Below, one piece after another: positions 6,461 through 12,156 of a DNA stretch of 12,156 bases. Position numbers and translations under genes: made by a program. The DNA is from Bacteroidota bacterium. Lineage in GTDB: Bacteria; Bacteroidota; Bacteroidia; M30B66. How positions within the stretch are numbered: position 1 is the first letter of the stretch; every line of letters starts with the position of its first letter. The notes beneath the pieces were generated by a model, which was not told the origin of the DNA, searched no databases, and saw nothing but the letters and a program-made list of their open reading frames with translations. The stretch is taken from contig CANMGM010000042.1 in NCBI GenBank assembly GCA_947497195.1, forward strand, positions 1-12,156. Reading direction: 5' to 3'.

Positions 6461-7654
6461 ATGCCGAGAGTACTTAGGATAATTAACCGATTTAATCTTG
6501 GAGGTCCAACTTACAATGCGGCCTATCTGTCGCGTTACATGCCGTCCGAATACGAAACCTTATTGGTTGGTGGCGAGAAGGACGATACAGAAGATAGCTC
6601 CGAGTTTATTCTAAAGAATTTAGGACTTGAGCCCATCATCATTCCGGAGATGAAGCGGGAAATTGACTTACGCAGCGATTATGAAGCGTATAAAAAGATG
6701 GTGCAATTAATCAAAGATTTCAAGCCCGATATTGTGCATACGCATGCTTCAAAAGCGGGCACAATTGGCAGACTGGCAGCTTCGAATATGAATGTTCCGG
6801 CCATCGTACACACCTTTCACGGACATGTTTTCCATTCCTATTTCGGACAGATGAAAACGCTGATGTATAAAAACATCGAGCGGAATCTGGCCAGAAAAAG
6901 CTCGGCAATCATTGCCATTAGCGAAAAGCAGAAAGCTGAGCTGTGCTTAGTTCATAGAATTTGTAAACCCGATAAAATTCGGGTTGTTCCATTGGGATTT
7001 GATTTAACACGCTTTACCGAAAACATGGATTCAAAGCGCGCCGGATTTCGTGAGCGCTATTTAGTGGATGATCATGAAATTGCCATTGGCATTATTGGTC
7101 GGCTGGTTCCGATAAAAAACCACCGCCTATTTTTGCAATCGTTGAAAATCGTTTCTGAACGCAGTGTTAAATCTTTGCGCTTTTTCATTATTGGCGATGG
7201 AGAAGATCGCTTACGCATCGAATCAATGGCAAGAGATTTAGGGATTGAATTTAGCGATGCACTTACCGAACAGCGTAAAACATTGCTCACGTTTACTTCG
7301 TGGATTAAAGAAATTGACGTTGCATGTGCTGGTTTGGATGTTATCGCCTTAACATCATTGAATGAAGGGACTCCGGTTAGTCTAATCGAAGCACAGGCCG
7401 CAAACAAACCAATCGTAACGACCAATGTAGGAGGTATTGAAAACGTTGTTATAGAGGGAGTTACGGCTTTATTGAGCCACTCAAAAACCGATGCGGAAGA
7501 ATTTGCTTCGCTTATTCTTGAGCTAACCGAAAATGATGAAAAGCGTCTAAAATTCGGTCATGTTGGATGGGATCATGTTCGAAATAAATTTCATTTTACG
7601 CGACTAATCCGCGACATCACAGAACTCTACAAGGAATTATTAACAACTTCATAA
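6461..7654 (+). CDS. Family GT4 glycosyltransferase (GT-B fold)
   Basis: This 397-residue enzyme is a retaining GT-B glycosyltransferase that moves a sugar from a nucleotide donor to a growing glycan. Features: an N-terminal acceptor-side fold beginning VLRIINRFNLGGPTYNAA; KPDIVHTHASKAGTIGRLAA (88-107), typical of GT4; a linker with VVPLGFDLTRF; the donor-side IIGRLVPIKNH (211-221) and IIGDGEDR (243-250); and the EX7E motif EGTPVSLIE with Glu302 and Glu310, followed by NKPIVTTNVGG. There is no signal peptide or obvious membrane segment, so it should act on the cytoplasmic face. The ATG at 6461 immediately precedes the first conserved strand. The stop is 23 bases before the Wza-like gene. Donor, acceptor and linkage cannot be read from the sequence. 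The context points to assembly of a surface polysaccharide. Confidence 0.9.
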   Translation: MPRVLRIINRFNLGGPTYNAAYLSRYMPSEYETLLVGGEKDDTEDSSEFILKNLGLEPIIIPEMKREIDLRSDYEAYKKMVQLIKDFKPDIVHTHASKAGTIGRLAASNMNVPAIVHTFHGHVFHSYFGQMKTLMYKNIERNLARKSSAIIAISEKQKAELCLVHRICKPDKIRVVPLGFDLTRFTENMDSKRAGFRERYLVDDHEIAIGIIGRLVPIKNHRLFLQSLKIVSERSVKSLRFFIIGDGEDRLRIESMARDLGIEFSDALTEQRKTLLTFTSWIKEIDVACAGLDVIALTSLNEGTPVSLIEAQAANKPIVTTNVGGIENVVIEGVTALLSHSKTDAEEFASLILELTENDEKRLKFGHVGWDHVRNKFHFTRLIRDITELYKELLTTS

Positions 7655-7665
7655 TTGTTATTCGC

Positions 7666-7673
7666 TATATTTG
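7666..7673 (+). promoter_or_regulatory. Bacteroidetes -7 box directly before the Wza-like gene
   Basis: TATATTTG matches TAnnTTTG exactly but ends only 4 bases before the ATG at 7678. If used, transcription would begin at or just around the start codon and give a leaderless or nearly leaderless mRNA. No TTG is present at the expected -33 spacing. A chance match in AT-rich DNA is possible. Confidence 0.4.
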
Positions 7674-7677
7674 AGGC

Positions 7678-8433
7678 ATGCCCACCAAAACTATTGTCAT
7701 TTATAAACTCGCTGCGTTTTTGTTGAGTTTGATGTTTATTAGCTCGTGTAAAAATCAGGCTATTATGTTTAAAACCAAGCGAAATTATCCATTTGAAGAT
7801 GTTTCAAAACTGCCAGATACTCGGGAATATAAAATTTCGGTTAACGACGAACTAACTATTCAGATTAACCCCAATAAAGGAGCAGTTTTATTTGAGAGCT
7901 TAGAACAAATCTCAGGAAAAGGAATAAATACAACTGTTGATTTTGATGGTATGATTAAGCTCCCCATTCTTGGAAGAATTCATATTGCAAATTTAACTGT
8001 AAGGGAAGCTGAATTATTGATGGAAGATTTACTAAAAACATTTTATGTAGACCCATACGTCACCTTAAAAATTCAAAACAAGCGAGTCATACTGTTCTCT
8101 GGTGCAGCAGGAAATGCAAGGGTAATTCCTCTTCAATACGAGAATATGAATCTGTTAGAAGTTCTAGCAATTGCGGGAGGAATTCCACAAACCGGAAAAG
8201 CTCATCGAATTAAGCTGATTAGAGGCGATTTAAAAAACCCGCAAATTTTTTTAATTGATTTATCACGAATTGAAAATTTGAAAAAATCAGATTTGATTGT
8301 GCAGGGCGATGATATTATATACATAGACTTCCGCAATGATTATGCTCAAAACTTGTTAAATAGAATTGGGCCAACTATTGGTTTAATTAATTTAGGTATT
8401 ACGACTTTCTTTTTTATAAATCTTCTTAATTAA
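7678..8433 (+). CDS. Wza-like polysaccharide export lipoprotein
   Basis: This 251-residue protein belongs to the polysaccharide biosynthesis/export family, the outer-membrane component of capsule and exopolysaccharide secretion. The N-terminus is a lipoprotein signal: Lys4 and Lys10, a hydrophobic core (11-21) and the lipobox ISSC with Cys24. The Poly_export region runs from about 48 to 137 (YKISVNDELTIQINP, VDFDGMIKLPILGRI, REAELLMEDLL, DPYVTLKI). An SLBB-like part follows (about 140-215, LLEVLAIAGGIP, GDDIIYIDF). A hydrophobic C-terminus (about 232-251) may be the outer-membrane-spanning segment. It is shorter than E. coli Wza, in line with the one-SLBB forms common in Bacteroidetes. The ATG at 7678 is needed for a complete signal peptide; the next Met (19) would remove it. 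The stop codon is directly followed by the ATG of the Wzc-like gene, its expected inner-membrane partner. Confidence 0.9.
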   Translation: MPTKTIVIYKLAAFLLSLMFISSCKNQAIMFKTKRNYPFEDVSKLPDTREYKISVNDELTIQINPNKGAVLFESLEQISGKGINTTVDFDGMIKLPILGRIHIANLTVREAELLMEDLLKTFYVDPYVTLKIQNKRVILFSGAAGNARVIPLQYENMNLLEVLAIAGGIPQTGKAHRIKLIRGDLKNPQIFLIDLSRIENLKKSDLIVQGDDIIYIDFRNDYAQNLLNRIGPTIGLINLGITTFFFINLLN

Positions 8434-10854
8434 ATGAGCGAAAAAAAAATAACAACATTTAACGAAGATTTTGATTTCAACCTTTTTAAAAAGGTAATCA
8501 GGAAAAATCTTGCCTGGGTGTTCCTCTTTGCTGTTATTGCTTTTCTGATGGCATTTTTATACCTCAGATATACCTATCCGATTTTTGAGTCGAAAGCAAT
8601 TATACAAGTTACAATGGCAAATAGTAACTCAAAAATACTTCTGGATAAAAATTTTCAGTCTAGTACCGATTTACCCCGAAAAATCGAATTGCTAAAATCG
8701 GCCACTTTCTTAAGCCGCGTATTTAACAAGTTACCCCTAGATGTCTCCTATTATCAAATTGGAAGCGTTTTGAATTACGAAATGTACAGAACATCGCCAT
8801 TTGAAATTGAATACCGAAACCCAATAAATGAAATATATAGCATTCCTGTTTATACTTCATTCACAGATGAAAACAATGCGCTCCTTAAAGTAAATCTAAA
8901 CAATAAGGAAAATGTTTTTCGAATCCAAACAAACAAATGGATACGCCTGCCTGTAATAGACTCGATTAAAATTAATGTCAACAATTTTGACAGAATAAGG
9001 AAAGATATGAAAGGACTTAATGAAAGTCCTTATTACTTTACGCTAACCAAACGAGAAAATCTATACCGAACATATTCCTACAATTTAAAAGTTGAGGTCG
9101 ACAATTCCTCTGCAGGTACAATAAAAGTGTTGTATTACGAGAGGAACCCCGATAAAGCGGCTGATATCTGCAATAGTATAGCTGAGGAATTCAAAATATA
9201 CGATATCGAAAAGCAGTCTGAATCTGCCAATAATACAATTAAATTTATTGACGACCAATTAAAAGGCGTATACGATAAATTATATGATTCTGAGTTAGAA
9301 CTGCAGAATTTTAAAACAAAAAACAAACTTGACGACGAAGCACCTCTTCCGAATTTTTCAAATCGTATTGAGGATATTGAAAGTAAAATAAATGCCACTC
9401 AACTCGATGAAGTAGGCATTAAAACCATCGAAGATGCTATAGCACAGGAAGCCGATATGGATGTAATTAAATTGGTTTCCTTACTTTCAACTACTGAATC
9501 AAAAGGAAGTTTAAGTGTTGTTCTTTCTGAATTGCAAAGTTTATTACAAAAGAAAAATCAAGCACTTTATTCCGTTACCAAAAACTCATCAAAAATTGCC
9601 CAAATCGACTATCAAATCGACATCCAGAAAAAACTGATATTCGAGACGCTTAAACTTCAGAAAATTAAACTTGCAAACGAAAAGGCTCAACTCGAACAGC
9701 GTTTGAACAATTACGAAGACGAGATCAAAATGAGTGCTTTAAGTTTTGATCGGATTGAATTTGTCCGACTCCAAAAATTAAATATGATTAATGCAGCTTA
9801 CTATGATAAATTAATTACCATTAAATCTGAATTGGCTATTACCAATGCCGGCGTAACATCTGAAAACACTGTACTTGAGGCAAGTATTGCCTCCGCGGCA
9901 CCATTCTTCCCATCGAAACGTTTGGTCGCACTCAGTGCTTTGATTGGTTGGTTCATCGTTAGCTTAGCGCTAGTAATCATCAGATACCTGCTTTACAATG
10001 AAATTACTTCAATGAACGAAATCATGAAGCATATCAAACTTCCGCTTCTTGGTATCGTTCCGAACTACAAAGATATAATCCCTATTTCCCAATTAATTGT
10101 CGATAAAAAACCAAAATCAATCATTGCCGAATCACTTCGCTCAATACGCTCCAATCTCGATTTCCTCTCCAAAAGCGATGGCTCCAAACTAATGGCCATT
10201 ACATCAACCATTTCTGGAGAAGGCAAAACGTTCGTTGCACTTAATATGGCAGGAATTATAGCCTTTTCCGAGAAGAAAGTGGTAATTCTCGACTTAGACA
10301 TGCGAAAACCCAAAATACACGTTGGGTTTGGCGTTCCTAACGACAAAGGAATGAGTACAATTCTGATTGGACGAAACACTATTGATGAGTGTATCTACAA
10401 ATCGAGCCTCAACAATCTTGATTTCATTACAGCCGGTCCTGTTCCGCCAAATCCGTCTGAATTAATCATTAGCAGTCGGATGGTTGAAATTTTGGATCAA
10501 CTTAAAGAACGCTACGATGTAGTTGTAGCCGATAATCCTCCAATTGGATTGGTTACAGATGGAATTCGTATTATTAAATTAGCAGATTACCCTATTTATG
10601 TTTTCCGGGAGAATTATTCGAAACGTAATTTTGTTCAAAATGTCCGCAAACTGATTTCCGATAATAATATTACCAACCTAAACATTGTGCTCAACGCAGT
10701 TGACATTAAAAAGTCTGGATATGGATATTCAGGCGTTTACGATTACGATTACGGTTATGGCTATGGTTACGGATTTGGCTATTATGACGAAGATATACGC
10801 CGCGAACGTTTTAGCCTCAAAGAATTCTTCCGAAGATTAATTAATCAGGGATAG
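8434..10854 (+). CDS. Wzc-like chain-length determinant / bacterial tyrosine kinase
   Basis: This 806-residue inner-membrane protein couples polysaccharide polymerisation to export. A Wzz-type part has a first membrane segment (about 27-45), a long periplasmic region with probable coiled coils (about 262-300 and 370-440), then FFPSKR (491-496) leading into a second segment (about 497-518). The cytoplasmic BY-kinase domain has Walker A STISGEGKT (591-599, Lys598), Walker A' VVILDLDMRKP (616-626, Asp620 and Asp622) and Walker B VVVADNPP (696-703, Asp700). The tail has ten tyrosines between 763 and 784, mostly alternating with glycine or aspartate, as expected for the autophosphorylation cluster. 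By family knowledge, cycles of tail phosphorylation control oligomerisation and chain length. The ATG abuts the Wza-like stop with no gap, implying translational coupling. Kinase and Wzz parts are fused in one chain, as in proteobacterial Wzc. Confidence 0.93.
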   Translation: MSEKKITTFNEDFDFNLFKKVIRKNLAWVFLFAVIAFLMAFLYLRYTYPIFESKAIIQVTMANSNSKILLDKNFQSSTDLPRKIELLKSATFLSRVFNKLPLDVSYYQIGSVLNYEMYRTSPFEIEYRNPINEIYSIPVYTSFTDENNALLKVNLNNKENVFRIQTNKWIRLPVIDSIKINVNNFDRIRKDMKGLNESPYYFTLTKRENLYRTYSYNLKVEVDNSSAGTIKVLYYERNPDKAADICNSIAEEFKIYDIEKQSESANNTIKFIDDQLKGVYDKLYDSELELQNFKTKNKLDDEAPLPNFSNRIEDIESKINATQLDEVGIKTIEDAIAQEADMDVIKLVSLLSTTESKGSLSVVLSELQSLLQKKNQALYSVTKNSSKIAQIDYQIDIQKKLIFETLKLQKIKLANEKAQLEQRLNNYEDEIKMSALSFDRIEFVRLQKLNMINAAYYDKLITIKSELAITNAGVTSENTVLEASIASAAPFFPSKRLVALSALIGWFIVSLALVIIRYLLYNEITSMNEIMKHIKLPLLGIVPNYKDIIPISQLIVDKKPKSIIAESLRSIRSNLDFLSKSDGSKLMAITSTISGEGKTFVALNMAGIIAFSEKKVVILDLDMRKPKIHVGFGVPNDKGMSTILIGRNTIDECIYKSSLNNLDFITAGPVPPNPSELIISSRMVEILDQLKERYDVVVADNPPIGLVTDGIRIIKLADYPIYVFRENYSKRNFVQNVRKLISDNNITNLNIVLNAVDIKKSGYGYSGVYDYDYGYGYGYGFGYYDEDIRRERFSLKEFFRRLINQG

Positions 10855-10855
10855 C

Positions 10856-11419
10856 ATGAAATTCGAACTACTTGAAATACCCGACTTGATACTTATTCAT
10901 CCGCTTGTTTTCGAAGACGCCAGAGGACATTTCTTTGAATCCTTCAACAAAAACAATTTTACCGAGGCCGGAATAACAGAAGAATTTGTTCAGGACAATC
11001 AGAGCCTTTCTCAACCCGGTGTATTAAGAGGGCTGCACTTCCAAACCGGTGCATTTGCACAATCAAAATTAGTTCGTGTTATTAAAGGCGCTGTGCTCGA
11101 CGTCGCTGTCGATATCCGAAGAGGCTCACCAACATATGGCAAGCATTTTTCTGTTGAGTTGAATGAAACAAATAAACTGATGCTTTACATTCCTGTTGGG
11201 TTTGCCCATGGTTTTTTAACGCTGGCAGATAATACCATCTTCTCATACAAATGCGGAAACGTTTACAATAAGGCATCCGAAAATGGTATTATGTGGGATG
11301 ATCCGGATTTAAACATTAACTGGAACGTTACACATCCTATTCTATCCGATAAGGATAAAAACAATGAAAATTTTAGTAGTTTCATTTCTCCATTTGATTT
11401 TCTTCCCAAATTAAAGTGA
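10856..11419 (+). CDS. rfbC: dTDP-4-dehydrorhamnose 3,5-epimerase
   Basis: This 187-residue cupin enzyme (RmlC) epimerises C3 and C5 of dTDP-4-keto-6-deoxyglucose, the third step of dTDP-L-rhamnose synthesis in the cytoplasm. Features: the early FEDARGHFFESF (19-30); QDNQSLS (46-52); VLRGLHFQ (56-63) with the catalytic His61; Lys71; the DVAVDIRRGSPTYGK block (82-96); YIPVGFAHGF (111-120); Tyr131, at the position of the family's acid/base tyrosine; and IMWDDPDLNINW (145-156). The length matches the usual 180-190 residues. The ATG at 10856 is one base after the Wzc-like stop. The stop TGA overlaps the ATG of the next gene as TGATG. The rmlA, rmlB and rmlD genes are not in the window. A related 3,5-epimerase making another 6-deoxy sugar is possible but less likely. 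Confidence 0.93.
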   Translation: MKFELLEIPDLILIHPLVFEDARGHFFESFNKNNFTEAGITEEFVQDNQSLSQPGVLRGLHFQTGAFAQSKLVRVIKGAVLDVAVDIRRGSPTYGKHFSVELNETNKLMLYIPVGFAHGFLTLADNTIFSYKCGNVYNKASENGIMWDDPDLNINWNVTHPILSDKDKNNENFSSFISPFDFLPKLK

Positions 11420-12156
11420 TGCTGGATCTCGGTAATTTCTCAGTTTCTATTCTTTTAGCAAGCTATGTTGCTTTCACAATTTTAGCTTCGGTTCTGATGA
11501 ATGGACTTTTGCTTAAATTTTCACTTAGCCTCGGAATGAAAAACGATTCCAGCCAAATTCGCTGGGCAACTGCAGCTAAACCCGCATTTGGAGGCATTTC
11601 TTTTTATATTTTGTTTCTTTTTGCGGTTGTTTTTTATTCCATTTTTTTTCCAAATCAGGAGTTATTGCTCAATAAAAAATTCTTAGGTTTCTTTATTGCC
11701 GTCTCTCTTGGATTCATCATGGGGCTTGCCGATGACGCCTACAATACCAAGCCTTTTTTAAAATTCCTCGTTCAGTTTTTATGTGGAATTTCATTTGTAC
11801 TTACCGATAACATCATCCAAATAACCCCATGGTATGAATTCAATTTATTCATCACCTTTTTCTGGGTTGTGGGCCTGATGAATTCACTCAACATGCTCGA
11901 TAATATGGATGGCATCACAACTTCGGTCTCTATAATTATCTGTATTGGGGCACTTACTAGTCTTGCATTTCGGAATGAAGCCGTACATCTAAATACCATC
12001 CTCATGCTGGGTGTTGTGTCGACTTTACTCGGTTTTCTTTACTACAACTGGAATCCTTCGCGCATGTATATGGGCGACAGTGGCTCCCAGTTTCTTGGTG
12101 TTTTCCTTGCCGGTATCGGCATCGAATATTTCTGGAATGCCCCCGATTACTATGGC
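11419..12156 (+). CDS. WecA/MraY-family polyprenyl-phosphate sugar-1-phosphate transferase (3' partial)
   Basis: The frame is open from ATG 11419 to the window end (246 residues, no stop), so the C-terminus is missing. It is a polytopic membrane protein with hydrophobic stretches at about 8-36, 58-77, 88-103, 115-128, 141-154, 167-184, 193-210 and 224-238. The family motifs are present in order: KPAFGGI (54-60), GLADDAYN (102-109) with Asp105/Asp106 for Mg2+ and substrate, NSLNMLDNMDG (155-165) with Asp161 and Asp164, and MGDSGSQ (218-224). Enzymes of this family transfer a HexNAc-1-phosphate from a UDP-sugar to undecaprenyl phosphate, priming lipid-linked glycan synthesis. MraY is less likely because all neighbours are polysaccharide genes and not dcw-cluster genes. 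The start overlaps the rfbC stop by one base, so the two are probably translationally coupled. The exact sugar is not determinable. Confidence 0.9.
   Translation, partial: MLDLGNFSVSILLASYVAFTILASVLMNGLLLKFSLSLGMKNDSSQIRWATAAKPAFGGISFYILFLFAVVFYSIFFPNQELLLNKKFLGFFIAVSLGFIMGLADDAYNTKPFLKFLVQFLCGISFVLTDNIIQITPWYEFNLFITFFWVVGLMNSLNMLDNMDGITTSVSIIICIGALTSLAFRNEAVHLNTILMLGVVSTLLGFLYYNWNPSRMYMGDSGSQFLGVFLAGIGIEYFWNAPDYYG

Overview
The window looks like chromosomal DNA of a Bacteroidota (Bacteroidetes) species. The 5' gene ends in a type IX secretion (T9SS) sorting domain, which is confined to that group. No start codon has a convincing Shine-Dalgarno sequence. Three genes are preceded by an exact TAnnTTTG box, the -7 element of Bacteroidetes promoters. 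I cannot name a genus. All nine genes are on the + strand, and two are cut by the window edges.

Layout. (1) 2-1435: the 3' end of a large secreted or surface protein with PKD, lamin-tail and Ig-like modules and a T9SS C-terminal domain. (2) 1436-2231: about 800 bases with no convincing gene. It holds a heptamer-phased AT-rich repeat inside an inverted repeat, a GC-richer block that looks like a dispersed intergenic element, and a palindrome. (3) 2232-3110 and 3151-4539: a cyanophycinase-like S51 peptidase and a stand-alone dihydrolipoyl dehydrogenase. (4) 4549-6432: a glutamine-dependent asparagine synthetase-type amidotransferase. (5) 6461-12156: a surface-polysaccharide cluster containing a GT4 glycosyltransferase, a Wza-like export lipoprotein, a Wzc-like chain-length regulator/tyrosine kinase, RmlC (dTDP-rhamnose pathway), and a WecA/MraY-type polyprenyl-phosphate sugar-1-phosphate transferase that runs off the end.

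How the genes fit together. In the polysaccharide cluster, the WecA-like enzyme would load the first sugar phosphate onto undecaprenyl phosphate. The GT4 enzyme would extend the glycan, and RmlC would supply a dTDP-6-deoxy sugar such as L-rhamnose. Wzc and Wza would control polymer length and export. The last four genes abut or overlap (TAA directly followed by ATG, a 1-base gap, then a TGATG overlap), so they are probably one translationally coupled operon. The AsnB-type enzyme just upstream could make asparagine or amidate a sugar of the polymer; sequence alone does not decide. The cyanophycinase and dihydrolipoyl dehydrogenase have no visible partner genes here.

No CRISPR array, tRNA, rRNA, insertion sequence or defence system was recognised. 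The protein-coding content is largely conventional. The least explained DNA is the 1436-2231 intergenic region.
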